Shown here piece after piece: positions 50,890-60,384 of a stretch of 64,000 nt of DNA (the stretch's first letter is position 1; each line of letters begins with the position of its first letter). The translations under genes were made by a program, and so were the position numbers. The notes beneath the pieces were generated by a model. It was not told the origin of the DNA and made no database searches. It worked only from the letters and a program-made list of their open reading frames with translations. The DNA comes from Mycobacterium sp. GA-0227b (GTDB taxonomy: Bacteria; Actinomycetota; Actinomycetes; Mycobacteriales; Mycobacteriaceae), in assembly GCF_001499855.1 (NCBI RefSeq), contig NZ_LQIK01000031.1:186001-250000 (forward strand), written 5' to 3'.

Positions 50890-52281
50890 ATGACGGGGCG
50901 GTCGACCACAAAACTGCAGATCAGCGGACACCGGTTTCTGCTGCGGCGGATGGAACACGCTCTTGTGCGCGGTGATGTCGGGATGCTCGACGATCCGATG
51001 CGCGCGCAGGCGCTTTCCCTGCTGGTCGGCGGCGTGCTCGCGGTCATCGCGATCGGGGCATGCGCCGTTCTCGCGTTCCTTTCGCCACGAGCAGCGCTCG
51101 GCGACGTCCCGATCGTCATGGTGCGCGACACCGGCGCCCTGTACGTCCGGGTCGGCCCCACGCTGCATCCAGTGCTGAACATGGCATCGGCGCGGTTGAT
51201 CACCGGTTCGTCCGACAAGCCCCGGCTTGTCAGCGCGTCAGCCGTCGAGACCGCACCACGCGGCGCGATGCTCGGCATCCCGGGTGCACCCGACACGATC
51301 GCCGCGCCACTGACCGGCGACGAATCCGGTTGGCTCGTCTGCGACGACGGATCGTCGACAACCACGGTGCTGGCCGGACCCGTCGACGAGCTGCCGACCG
51401 CGCGCCGAAACGTACTCGTCGGTGCCGCAGGCGAAGGTGCCGCGGCGACCTATCTGCTGTTCGACGGGCGGCGCGCGAAAGTAGATCTGCGCAACCCCGC
51501 GGTGATCCGCGCGCTCAGGCTCGACGGCATTGCGCCCCGACCCGTTTCACGCGCGCTTCTGGACGCCCTGCCCGAGGTCCCCGAGATCGCCGCGCCACAC
51601 ATCCGCAATTCCGGTTCGACCGGGCCCGCACCCCTGCACGGGTTGCGGGTGGGCACTGTGGTGCGCGTATCACGCGCCGATTCGGAGGAACTCTATGTGG
51701 TACTCACGGCGGGAGTGCAGCGGATAGGCGTGGTGGCGGCCGATCTCATCAGATTCAGTCAGGCGCAGGATGGGCACGAAATCGTCACCGTCGAACCGGG
51801 TGCCATCGGCGCTGTGCCGGTAGTCGACGACCTGCCGATCGGCGAGTTTCCCGAACGCGTGGGTACGGCGGATGATCCGGTGCTGTGCGGGCAGTGGCGG
51901 TGGTCGGCCGGCTCGACGTCCGTCGCTACCGCGACCGTCACCGTCGGCTCCCTTCCCCTGGAAGGCAACCCACCTCCGGTACAGCTGGCGCAGTCCGACG
52001 CGGCGGGCGCCGGGATCGACCGTTTCTCGATGGGCGAGGGACGCAGCGCGTATGTGCGAGCGGTCGGCGTGAGCGGCGACGGGGCACGGAACGGAACGCT
52101 CTACCTGGTCAACGACGCCGGTGTGGTGTTCGGTATCCGCGACGAGGAAACGGCCAAGCGGCTCGGCCTGATCGGAGAGCCGGTACCGGCACCGTGGCCG
52201 CTGCTGGCACGATTGCCACGAGGACCGGAACTCAGTGTCGCGGCCGCCTCAGTCGCGCGGGATGGCCTGAAAGCCCCGTAA
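50890..52281 (+). CDS. eccB4: ESX-4 secretion system core component EccB4
   Basis: 463 aa from ATG at 50890 (MTGRSTTKLQISGHRFLLRR), GGGGGAG upstream; a GTG one codon earlier is also in frame. One N-terminal transmembrane helix (ALSLLVGGVLAVIAIGACAV) and a large periplasmic repeat region with ITGSSDKPRLVSASAVETAP, LHGLRVGTVVRVSRADSEEL and GTLYLVNDAGVVFGIRDEET. EccB is part of the type VII membrane complex with EccC, EccD and EccE. It is convergent with mycP4 and overlaps it by 33 bp. Confidence 0.95.
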   Translation: MTGRSTTKLQISGHRFLLRRMEHALVRGDVGMLDDPMRAQALSLLVGGVLAVIAIGACAVLAFLSPRAALGDVPIVMVRDTGALYVRVGPTLHPVLNMASARLITGSSDKPRLVSASAVETAPRGAMLGIPGAPDTIAAPLTGDESGWLVCDDGSSTTTVLAGPVDELPTARRNVLVGAAGEGAAATYLLFDGRRAKVDLRNPAVIRALRLDGIAPRPVSRALLDALPEVPEIAAPHIRNSGSTGPAPLHGLRVGTVVRVSRADSEELYVVLTAGVQRIGVVAADLIRFSQAQDGHEIVTVEPGAIGAVPVVDDLPIGEFPERVGTADDPVLCGQWRWSAGSTSVATATVTVGSLPLEGNPPPVQLAQSDAAGAGIDRFSMGEGRSAYVRAVGVSGDGARNGTLYLVNDAGVVFGIRDEETAKRLGLIGEPVPAPWPLLARLPRGPELSVAAASVARDGLKAP

Positions 52282-53613
52282 CCGCTTACCCGACAGCGTC
52301 GTTGCGATCACTGCAACGACGACTCCAAGGCAGATCGCGGCGCCGCGGACCGCGATGTCGGCGGACCGGCCGTCATGCAGCGCGGGTGCCGGAACCGACA
52401 CGACTGGCGCGCGGTCCGGATCCGTGACGGGCGGGGACCCACCCGTCACCGCGCCCAGCGCGTCGACGACCCCGTGGCCGACGACGGGATCCCACCCGGC
52501 GGCGGGGTGGCGCGCGGTTTCCTCGATGCGTCGCATCACCTGTCGGGCGGTCAACTCCGGCGAAAGCGACCGCAGAATCGCGACCACGCCCGCGACCACG
52601 GGTGCGGCGTAACTGGTTCCAGCGAGCGGCTTCTCGCCCGTGGCCGTCGGCAACGCTGCGGTCAGGCCCTCGCCATCGCGATCAAGCGACACCACCCGCT
52701 CGCCCGGGGCGGCGACGTCGACCCAAGGTCCCGCGAGGCTGAACTCGGAGGGCCGTCCGTTCGGGGCGATCGATCCGACCGTGAGGACGTAGTCGTCGTA
52801 CCACGCCGGGCTCACCACCGCTTTGACGTCGTTCCAGTCGGGCCGGCCCGGCCGGATGGAATTCTGGTGTGGGCATTGTCCGGGCGCACCGACGTTGCCC
52901 GCGGCGGCCACCACCACGACGTTCTTCACCTCGACCGCATACGCCAGTGCGGCGCCCAGAGCCCGGTCATCGAGTTTCGCGTCAACCGCCACACATGCGA
53001 CGGTGGAGACGTTGATGACGGTCGCACCCATGTCCGCCGCAGTGCGAACCGCCCCGGCGAGGGTGTCGACGTCACCGAAACCGGACCCGCCCGGATCGTC
53101 GGCGGCCCTGAACTTGTTGCTGGACTGGCGGATACCGATGATCGTGGCGTCCGGTGCGATACCGCTGAAGCGGTGCGCCGTGTCCGGATCCGGGGCCGCG
53201 CCGACGATTCCTGCGACGATCGTGCCGTGGCCGTCGCAGTCCTCGGTGCCGTCGCCACTCGACACGAAATCGCCGCCGGGAACGAGATGAGGCAACAGCC
53301 GGTGTCGGGACACCCCGGTGTCGATCACCGCGACGGTCTGACCCGCGCCGCGGGACAGCCGCCACACAGACTGCATGTCCAGGTCGTCGAGTTGATCACC
53401 GACGTCGTTCTCGACGGAGACACCGTTGGCGGCCACGCATTGTTCCGTCTGCTCGGTGCGCCGCGGCGGTACGGGAGATCCCGGGTTCGGGAGCCGCGAA
53501 TCGTCAACTGTCGGCGGCGTTATCGCGGCCGCCTGGAAGGTGCCGGCCCATGGCGCGGAGACGAATGCCGCGGCGAGGACGATGCGCAGTACCCGCTTGA
53601 CGGTGCACCTCAC
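52249..53613 (-). CDS. mycP4: Mycosin MycP4 (subtilisin-like protease of ESX-4)
   Basis: 454 aa from GTG at 53613, overlapping the eccD4 stop by 4 bp. Signal peptide (RVLRIVLAAAFVSAPWAGTF), catalytic Asp98 (TVAVIDTGVSRHRL), His129 (CDGHGTIVAGIVG), Ser334 (PLAGTSYAAPVVAGVV), oxyanion Asn in NVVVVAAAGNVGA, then a C-terminal transmembrane helix (GAAICLGVVVAVIATTLSGK). Mycosins stabilise and process substrates of their type VII system. The far 3' end overlaps eccB4 on the opposite strand. Confidence 0.95.
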   Translation of the reverse strand: MRCTVKRVLRIVLAAAFVSAPWAGTFQAAAITPPTVDDSRLPNPGSPVPPRRTEQTEQCVAANGVSVENDVGDQLDDLDMQSVWRLSRGAGQTVAVIDTGVSRHRLLPHLVPGGDFVSSGDGTEDCDGHGTIVAGIVGAAPDPDTAHRFSGIAPDATIIGIRQSSNKFRAADDPGGSGFGDVDTLAGAVRTAADMGATVINVSTVACVAVDAKLDDRALGAALAYAVEVKNVVVVAAAGNVGAPGQCPHQNSIRPGRPDWNDVKAVVSPAWYDDYVLTVGSIAPNGRPSEFSLAGPWVDVAAPGERVVSLDRDGEGLTAALPTATGEKPLAGTSYAAPVVAGVVAILRSLSPELTARQVMRRIEETARHPAAGWDPVVGHGVVDALGAVTGGSPPVTDPDRAPVVSVPAPALHDGRSADIAVRGAAICLGVVVAVIATTLSGKRLRGFQAIPRD

Positions 53614-54956
53614 GTGAGTGCCAAGTTGCGGACGAGGTCGAACACACCGGCGATCCAGCAGGCCAGCGGTATCACCGCCGCCAACGCCAGATACTCGACA
53701 ACTTCGGCGGCGCGGCGAACGGCAAGGCTCGGCGTGATACCGACACGGGGCAGCAGGGCGCCCGCGCCCGCGACGACGGCCAGCGCGCCGACCCAGTGCG
53801 CGTGCTGCGGTGCCGCCATCGCCATCAGCGCGAAACCGATGGCCGCGCTGGCGAACCCGCAGACCGCCAATGCGCAACGCCGACCGACTCCGACGTGGGT
53901 ACGGGTGCGTAGCAGCAGCGTCACCCCGACGACAATGACGAATACCGTTGCGGCGACCGGGAAGTGACGCTCACCGGCGGTACAGCCGACGAGCGCGGTA
54001 CCGGTCGCCGCGGCCAGCGACGCGCCGATCACGATACCGGTCAACGTGTCGTGGGCGAGCATCGCGCGGCGCTGCGCAACGGGGGTCGGAGGATCGTTGT
54101 CGTCGTCCGGCGGCGCGGGACCGATGCGGGTGACCAGGATCGCCACCCGCGGAGCCGAACTCAACGCCGCGAGCGCCAGCGTCGCGAGCAATGCGCCTGA
54201 GGCGGCGGCGTCGAGATTGCAGGCGATAGCGGTCGCCGAGGCTGCGGTGCACAGCAGCGCGGCGGTGGCGCAGACGGTCAACTCGGTGTGGCCGCGGTTG
54301 GCGAACCGGAGTTGTAGCACCGCCACGGACAGTGCCGCGGCAGACGACAGCAGCAGGTGCGCGGCAGGCGGTCCGGCGGGCACGGCCACCACACCAGTGG
54401 CCGCGGCCAGTATCACCGCAATCGCACTGAGAGCGATGAAAAGCGACGTCTCGGGGTGTGCGCGTCGAGCCAGATGCCCAGCCCCGACCACTGCGGCGGT
54501 CAAGGCGGCGGCGGTGACGAGCGGTCCCGGACCCCCGGTGGAGCGCGCCGACCAGATGATCGCGGCGGCCCCGATACATGCGGCGGCAAGGGTGCCGCCG
54601 ACACACAACTGCGCGGGCACGGTCGCGCTCGAAGGCCCGAGCCTGGCGACCGTACGACTCGAGTCGCGGTCGAGGAAGACGGGCGCCGGGACGTCGTCAG
54701 TGGTGAGCCACAACAGCTCGCCATTGCGAATCTGGTTGTCCTGCAGTGTCAGCGACTCGTCCAGCGGCGGTGCACCGACGCGGCGAAGGCGCCAGCGTCC
54801 GCCGGTCCACGCCAGTCGGTGATCCGGACGGACGAGCTCGACGATCGACGGCAGCATATCGCCGAGAATGGCGCCGCTTGGCAACGCGAGATCGATTGTC
54901 GCCATCGTGTTTCCGTCGCCGACGTGAACGGTGACTCGGCACAGTGAATCAGGCAT
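53610..54956 (-). CDS. eccD4: ESX-4 integral membrane component EccD4
   Basis: 448 aa, ATG start (MPDSLCRVTVHVGDGNTMAT). The N-terminal about 100 residues form a ubiquitin-like domain (LPSIVELVRPDHRLAWTGG, LLWLTTDDVPAPVFLD), followed by about 11 hydrophobic helices making the membrane pore or scaffold (LVTAAALTAAVVGAGHLARR, FALMAMAAPQHAHWVGALAV). It is divergent from eccC4 and cotranscribed with mycP4. Confidence 0.93.
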   Translation of the reverse strand: MPDSLCRVTVHVGDGNTMATIDLALPSGAILGDMLPSIVELVRPDHRLAWTGGRWRLRRVGAPPLDESLTLQDNQIRNGELLWLTTDDVPAPVFLDRDSSRTVARLGPSSATVPAQLCVGGTLAAACIGAAAIIWSARSTGGPGPLVTAAALTAAVVGAGHLARRAHPETSLFIALSAIAVILAAATGVVAVPAGPPAAHLLLSSAAALSVAVLQLRFANRGHTELTVCATAALLCTAASATAIACNLDAAASGALLATLALAALSSAPRVAILVTRIGPAPPDDDNDPPTPVAQRRAMLAHDTLTGIVIGASLAAATGTALVGCTAGERHFPVAATVFVIVVGVTLLLRTRTHVGVGRRCALAVCGFASAAIGFALMAMAAPQHAHWVGALAVVAGAGALLPRVGITPSLAVRRAAEVVEYLALAAVIPLACWIAGVFDLVRNLALT

Positions 54957-55039
54957 CGCATCCCCCCGAATGACGCCGGTGCGCTCACCGTAACGCAGTC
55001 AACGAGGTCGCACGCGCAGCAGCTTTCTTTGTTGGGGAT

Positions 55040-55066
55040 GGAACCGAATCGGTGCCCGCCGCGTCC
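55040..55066 (+). promoter_or_regulatory. SigM-like promoter of eccC4
   Basis: GGAAC (55040-55044), 17-nt spacer, CGTCC (55062-55066). The reported SigM consensus is GGAAC, 16-18 nt, CGTCR, so one final base deviates. The expected start would be near 55073, just before the in-frame ATG at 55076, implying a leaderless or nearly leaderless message. Confidence 0.6.
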
Positions 55067-55075
55067 ACTTCATCG

Positions 55076-58000
55076 ATGGAGCCTTACCGTGAGACGCGCG
55101 GCGTCGTGGTGAAACCGCCTCCGGCGCTTCCGAAAGAGGTGCCGAGCAATCCCGTCGCGCGCCTGTTGCCGGTGGCGATGCTGGTCGCGGCGATCGGCAT
55201 GATGGCCGTCTACTTCACGACGGGGACGGGGACGGGGACGAGCCGCAGCCCGATGTTCATGTTCTTTCCGGTGATGATGATCATGTCGGTGCTCGGGACG
55301 GTGGCCTACGGCGCCCCCGGCGGCGTCGGCCGAACCACCGAGATCGACGGGAATCGACGAAAGTATCTGCGCTACCTCGACTGTCTCGATGACGACGTCG
55401 TGACCACCGCGATCGACCAGCACCGGTCACAACACCGGCGCCATCCCGCCCCCGACTCGTTGTGGACGTTGGCACACGACCGGATTGCCGAGCGCAGACC
55501 GGACGATGACGACTTCTGCTGTGTCCGGGTGGGCATCGGTGACCAGGAACTGTCGGCGCCTCTGTTGGAGCCCGACCTCGGTGCCGTCGACGACCGGGAT
55601 CCCGTGACGGTGTCCGCCGTGCGCTCGCTGATTCGACGGCGTTCGGTCGTCGAGCAGGTGCCGATCGCGCTGGCACTGCGGCAACACGCCGTCATCGCGG
55701 TCGGCGGCGACGAACAGCTTGCGCGAGGACTCGTGCGGGCGATGGTGTGTCAGCTGGCGGCGCTTCACGGAGCTCACCTGGTGACGATCGCCGCAGTCAC
55801 CGCCCCGCCGACGCGTGACGGCTGGGATTGGCTCAAATGGCTGCCGCATCACCGGCACCCGGGGGACATCGACGCGAGTACAGCGGACCGGCACATCCTG
55901 GTGATCGCCGACGGTGCACCGGTAACGGACGCCGAACGGCTGACCTCGGCCCGCAACGTCACCGTCATCGCAATCGGTGCCACATCGGCCGAGGCGCGGT
56001 CAACCGCGTTGACTGTGAGCATCGATCCCGACCGGCTGAGCCTGAACTCCGCCGATGGGCATCAAGTGATCTGCCGGCCGGACTCATTGACACCGGCGCA
56101 GGCGCTCGTGTGCGCACGGCGGCTGGCGGCTACCCGACTCGACACGCTCCCGGCTAACGGTGCGTACCGTGCCTCGACGGCGCGTGGCTGGCTCGCCCTG
56201 TTCGACGTCGAGATGCCCGGCCAGATCAGCGCCGAAAAGCACTGGCTCCGAACCGATGAGATCCGACCGGTGCCGATCGGCGTCACGGACGACGGCGCGC
56301 CGGTGCTGATCGACATCAACGAAGCCGCCCGCAACGGCATCGGCCCGCACGGGCTGTGTGTCGGCGCCACCGGTTCCGGGAAGTCGGAGCTGTTGCGCAC
56401 TTTGGTGCTCGGCATGATCACCAGCCACCCGCCCGACGCCCTCAACCTCGTGCTGGTCGATTTCAAGGGCGGCGCGACGTTCCTCGGGCTGGAGCGGGCA
56501 CGACATGTGGCTGCGGTGATCACGAACCTCGCCGACGCGGCTCATCTGGTCGCCCGGATGAACGATGCGCTCGCCGGCGAGGTGCATCGCAGACAGGAGT
56601 TGCTGCGCACGGCAGGCAATTTCGTCAACGTGACGGAGTATTCGCGGGCTCGGTCGCGCGGTGTCCCGCTGCCGCCATTGCCCGCGCTGTTCATCGTCGT
56701 CGACGAGTTCTCCGAACTGCTCAGCCACCATCCCGACTTCGCCGAGCTGTTCGGGGCGATCGGCAGGCTGGGCCGATCGCTGGGCATACACCTGCTGTTG
56801 GCGAGTCAGCGGCTCGACGAGGGCAGGCTGCGCGGCCTGGACACGCATCTGTCTTACCGGATCTGCCTCAAGACCTTCTCCGCCAGTGAGTCCCGCGCCG
56901 TGCTCGGCGTCGCCGATGCCCATTCCCTGCCCGCCACACCTGGTGCAGCCTTGTTGAAAACCGCTGCCGGTGAGCTGATCCGGTTCCAGACCGCCTTCGT
57001 CTCCGGACGGTGCCCGCAACCGCAGCACGAACACCGGGCCGAAGCGCCCGGGCCGATGCTGTTCACAGCGGCGCCCGTCACACCGGTCACCGCGCGCGAT
57101 GCCGGGCCCGAGCACCGCCTCCCGGCGCCGACGCTGTTGGACGCGGTGTTGGACCGAGTCGGCGGGCGGGGAACCGACGCGCACCCGGTGTGGTTGCCGC
57201 CGCTGGCCGCGTCGCCGACGCTGGACGTACTCACGTATCCCGATTCGCAGTGCCGGCTCAGTGTGCCGATCGGACTGGTGGACAGCCCTTTTCAACAGCG
57301 CCACGATGTGCTGGTCGCGCACCTGGCCGAGGCGGCGGGCAACGTCGCGGTGGTCGGTGCGTCCCAGTCGGGCAAGTCGACGGCAGTGCGGACGCTGATG
57401 CTGGCTCTCGCGGAGGTGCACGGGCCCACCGAGATCGGCTTCTACTGCTTGGATTTCGGCGGCGGTGCGCTGGCGGGACTCGGGACACTTCCGCATGTCG
57501 GATCGGTGTCTGGTCGAGCCGATACGGAGCTGTGTCGCCGCACGGTGGCGGTGGTCGAATCGCTGATCCGGGCGCGGGAGGAACGGTTTCGCCGGATGGG
57601 AGTCGATTCGATGACCGACTATCGCGCACGGCGTGCCGCAGGCGACCCGGCTGCGACCGACGACCCCTACGGCGACGTGTTCCTCGTTGTCGACGGGTGG
57701 GCGCACCTGCGTCAGCAGTTCGAGAATCTGGAGGCGCAGATCACCGCCATCGCGGCACAGGGACTCGCATTCGGCGTGCACCTGATCGTCACCGCCTCGC
57801 GATGGGCCGAACTTCGCCCGGCGCTCAAAGACCAGATCGCGACCCGAATCGAACTGCGGCTCGGGGACCCTGCTGAGTCGGAGATGGATCGTCGGCGGGC
57901 ACGCGCGCTGACCAACGCGCCGCCGGGACGCGGCATTACCGCCGACGGCCGAGAGATGGTCATTGCGCTGGCTCGCTGGGACGGCGTGTGCGGTGTGGCC

Positions 58001-58834
58001 GGTCTGCGCGACGCGATCACTGCGACCGTCGATCGGCATTTGCAGCGATGGGCGGGCCAGCGCGCGCCGCGCATCGAACTACTGCCGACACTGGTGGTCC
58101 ATACTCAGCTCATCGAGTCGGCTCCGGCCGCACCGCAAGTGGGTACCTTGCTGGTCGGGATCGGCGAGCGCGAATTGCTGCCACTCACAATCGAGTTCGC
58201 CGAGCAATCGCATCTGCTCGTGCTCGGAGAGGCCGGCTGCGGGAAAACCTCGTTGTTGCGGCTGCTGTGCCACGAGATCGTCCGCACCCGCGGCGCCGAC
58301 CGGGCACTGCTGGAGATCATCGATTTCAGGCGGTCGCTGCTCGGTGTCGTCGAATCCGAGCACCTCTCCGGATACGCCGCATCGCCGGCGGCTCTGGCCA
58401 CGAGAGTGCCCAAACTGCTCGGCAGGCTGGAGGCACGCATGCCGGGCGAGAGCGTGACACAGCAACAGCTGCGGGACAGGTCGTGGTGGTCAGGCCCCGA
58501 GGTCTTCCTCGTCATCGACGACTACGACCTGGCGGCCGCGTCGACCGGCAATCCCTTGGCTCCGCTGGCGGATCTTCTCCCGCACGCCGAAGACCTTGGG
58601 CTACACGTCATCGTGGCCCGTCGATCCGGCGGTGCCGCGCGAGCGATGTTCGATCCCGTGCTCGCCAGGATGCGCGAGCTCGGATGCATGGGTGTGATGA
58701 TGAGTGCAAGCCCCGACGACGGCGTACTGCTGGGCTCGGTTCGGCCGTCTTCGCAGCCACCGGGGCGCGGCACGCTGATCACCCGGCGCGACGGGGAGCA
58801 ACTCATCCAGGTCGGCTGGACCGATCCGCCGTGA
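55076..58834 (+). CDS. eccC4: ESX-4 ATPase EccC4 (three FtsK/SpoIIIE-like domains)
   Basis: 1252 aa from ATG at 55076 (MEPYRETRGVVVKPPPALPK); a GTG 8 codons upstream (55052) is in frame but lies over the promoter-like element. Two transmembrane helices near residues 28-80, then three ATPase domains: domain 1 GATGSGKSELLRTL with LVLVDFKGGATF and IVVDEFSELL; domain 2 GASQSGKSTAVRTL with VVDGWAHLR; domain 3 GEAGCGKTSLLRLL with LVIDDYDLAA. EccC selects and pushes substrates through the type VII channel. The stop overlaps the next gene start. Confidence 0.95.
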   Translation: MEPYRETRGVVVKPPPALPKEVPSNPVARLLPVAMLVAAIGMMAVYFTTGTGTGTSRSPMFMFFPVMMIMSVLGTVAYGAPGGVGRTTEIDGNRRKYLRYLDCLDDDVVTTAIDQHRSQHRRHPAPDSLWTLAHDRIAERRPDDDDFCCVRVGIGDQELSAPLLEPDLGAVDDRDPVTVSAVRSLIRRRSVVEQVPIALALRQHAVIAVGGDEQLARGLVRAMVCQLAALHGAHLVTIAAVTAPPTRDGWDWLKWLPHHRHPGDIDASTADRHILVIADGAPVTDAERLTSARNVTVIAIGATSAEARSTALTVSIDPDRLSLNSADGHQVICRPDSLTPAQALVCARRLAATRLDTLPANGAYRASTARGWLALFDVEMPGQISAEKHWLRTDEIRPVPIGVTDDGAPVLIDINEAARNGIGPHGLCVGATGSGKSELLRTLVLGMITSHPPDALNLVLVDFKGGATFLGLERARHVAAVITNLADAAHLVARMNDALAGEVHRRQELLRTAGNFVNVTEYSRARSRGVPLPPLPALFIVVDEFSELLSHHPDFAELFGAIGRLGRSLGIHLLLASQRLDEGRLRGLDTHLSYRICLKTFSASESRAVLGVADAHSLPATPGAALLKTAAGELIRFQTAFVSGRCPQPQHEHRAEAPGPMLFTAAPVTPVTARDAGPEHRLPAPTLLDAVLDRVGGRGTDAHPVWLPPLAASPTLDVLTYPDSQCRLSVPIGLVDSPFQQRHDVLVAHLAEAAGNVAVVGASQSGKSTAVRTLMLALAEVHGPTEIGFYCLDFGGGALAGLGTLPHVGSVSGRADTELCRRTVAVVESLIRAREERFRRMGVDSMTDYRARRAAGDPAATDDPYGDVFLVVDGWAHLRQQFENLEAQITAIAAQGLAFGVHLIVTASRWAELRPALKDQIATRIELRLGDPAESEMDRRRARALTNAPPGRGITADGREMVIALARWDGVCGVAGLRDAITATVDRHLQRWAGQRAPRIELLPTLVVHTQLIESAPAAPQVGTLLVGIGERELLPLTIEFAEQSHLLVLGEAGCGKTSLLRLLCHEIVRTRGADRALLEIIDFRRSLLGVVESEHLSGYAASPAALATRVPKLLGRLEARMPGESVTQQQLRDRSWWSGPEVFLVIDDYDLAAASTGNPLAPLADLLPHAEDLGLHVIVARRSGGAARAMFDPVLARMRELGCMGVMMSASPDDGVLLGSVRPSSQPPGRGTLITRRDGEQLIQVGWTDPP

Positions 58835-59976
58835 GCCATCCGGTTGTCGAAGTGGGCCCGAGGACGGTGCGCGCGCCTACGTGCCTTGAGCCGGAGGTGG
58901 TTTCGGCGGCGCTGGAAGCCATCGACGACGACCTGGCGCTGGTGGTCGAACAGGCAGTGTCGGTGCCCGGATTGTGGGCCGAACTGATGCGTGCGGCGGT
59001 AGCCGGTGCCGACGCCGTCGTCCTCGTGTGTCCGACTTGGTGGCCGAGGGCGCGAATCGACCGGGTCCGGGCAGCCGCGGAGCAGGCCGCGGCGACCGTC
59101 GAGGTGCTCGGGCGCACTGCGGTGCTGCAGAACGACACTCACGCGACCGTCATCGAGATCGCCCCGGAATTGGTCGTTGTCACCCGGGTCGGCGCGCGTG
59201 CGGTGGTCATCGCTAATCACGACGGCGACGTCGCCGAGGAGGTGACCGCCGCGGTGGGGCTCGCCGGGCCGGTGCTGATCGACGCGCCTGCGAACCTGCA
59301 TGCCGGCCGGTTGGTCGACGGCGTTCTGAAACGGCTTCGTAGCTGCGGCATTTCGGCTCGCCTGGCCGATGAGGATGCGGTGCGTCGGGCCGCAACCCGG
59401 CAGGCGGCTCCCAGCGATGTCGGCCCGGATCCCGGCGGCAGCCGACGGCATCGCACAGCGGTGATGGCGAGCGTCGTCGTGACGACGGTGACGCTGTGCG
59501 GCGGGTTCGCCCTGCGCGGGCGCGCCGCCGAGCCTCCAACCCCAGCGACAACGCTGTTGACGGAGGGCCGCGTCGAGATGATGGTGCCCGCGGCATGGCC
59601 GGCGCAGCGGATCACGTCCGGGCCCGGATCGGCTCGGCTGGAGGTGGTTTCACCGTCGGATGACGATGTCAGGCTTCACCTCACCCAGTCGATCGGCCCA
59701 CCGGAAACCGATCTCGCGCAGACTGCCGCATCGTTGCGAGCCGCGCTGGCCGGCGAGCCGGGCGAGGTTTTCGTCGAGTTCGACGCATCCGGATCCCCGG
59801 CCGGCCGAACCGCTGTCAGCTATCGGGAGCTCCGTCCAGACCATCACGTCGCTTGGACGGTGCTCGTCGACGGCCGTGTCCGGATCGCGATCGGCTGCCA
59901 GAGCGCGCCCGGCCGCGAATCCGCGGTGCGCGACGTGTGCGACCAGGCGATCCGGTCCGCTCGTGCAATTGCCTGA
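58831..59976 (+). CDS. Type VII secretion-associated protein (Rv3446c-like)
   Basis: 381 aa from GTG at 58831, overlapping the eccC4 stop by 4 bp. An N-terminal domain (about 1-190) with an LVEQAVSVPGLWAELMRAAV-like region and two strand-helix units, one transmembrane helix at about 209-228 (RTAVMASVVVTTVTLCGGFA), and a C-terminal periplasmic part rich in R and E (FDASGSPAGRTAVSYRELRP). It matches the conserved gene between eccC4 and esxU in ESX-4 loci. Biochemical role not known. Confidence 0.85.
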   Translation: MSHPVVEVGPRTVRAPTCLEPEVVSAALEAIDDDLALVVEQAVSVPGLWAELMRAAVAGADAVVLVCPTWWPRARIDRVRAAAEQAAATVEVLGRTAVLQNDTHATVIEIAPELVVVTRVGARAVVIANHDGDVAEEVTAAVGLAGPVLIDAPANLHAGRLVDGVLKRLRSCGISARLADEDAVRRAATRQAAPSDVGPDPGGSRRHRTAVMASVVVTTVTLCGGFALRGRAAEPPTPATTLLTEGRVEMMVPAAWPAQRITSGPGSARLEVVSPSDDDVRLHLTQSIGPPETDLAQTAASLRAALAGEPGEVFVEFDASGSPAGRTAVSYRELRPDHHVAWTVLVDGRVRIAIGCQSAPGRESAVRDVCDQAIRSARAIA

Positions 59977-59984
59977 AATCCGGT

Positions 59985-60011
59985 GGAACCGAACCCGCAC
60001 CGGGTGCGTCG
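59985..60011 (+). promoter_or_regulatory. SigM-like promoter of esxU-esxT
   Basis: GGAAC (59985-59989), 17-nt spacer, CGTCG (60007-60011): exact fit to the reported SigM consensus GGAAC, 16-18 nt, CGTCR. It lies 39 nt before the esxU ATG. SigM control of esxU and esxT is reported in M. tuberculosis. The start of the spacer (CGAA) is shared with the eccC4 promoter. Confidence 0.72.
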
Positions 60012-60050
60012 TACCAGTCAGAACCGAAATGAGGAAACGAAAGGACGCTC

Positions 60051-60374
60051 ATGACGACACCGCAAGGCGGTTCACTGAACACCGATTTCGACCTGATGGC
60101 CTCGGTCGCGAACAAGACCGACGCGCGCAATGAGGAGATCCGCGCGATGCTGCAGTCGTTCATCGGGCGGATGAGCGCGGTGCCGCCGTCGGTCTGGGGC
60201 GGCGTCGCGGCCACTCGTTTCCGCGATGTCGTCGAGCGATGGAACTCCGAATCGCTGAGACTCCATGCCTCGCTGCAGCGGATCGCCGAAACGATCCGGC
60301 TCAACGAGCAGACGCTCCGGGAAGCCACCCAAAGCCACTCGCACCGCATCGGTGCGGTGGCCAACCACCTGTAG
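60051..60374 (+). CDS. esxU: WXG100-family protein EsxU
   Basis: 107 aa helix-turn-helix hairpin protein (MTTPQGGSLNTDFDLMASVA). The turn carries the WXG-type motif VWGGVAATRFRDVV. EsxU pairs with EsxT as the ESX-4 substrate dimer, with a C-terminal helix (LREATQSHSHRIGAVANHL) probably carrying the secretion signal region. Directly downstream of a SigM-like promoter and 10 nt ahead of esxT. Confidence 0.93.
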   Translation: MTTPQGGSLNTDFDLMASVANKTDARNEEIRAMLQSFIGRMSAVPPSVWGGVAATRFRDVVERWNSESLRLHASLQRIAETIRLNEQTLREATQSHSHRIGAVANHL

Positions 60375-60384
60375 AGGAGCCGTG

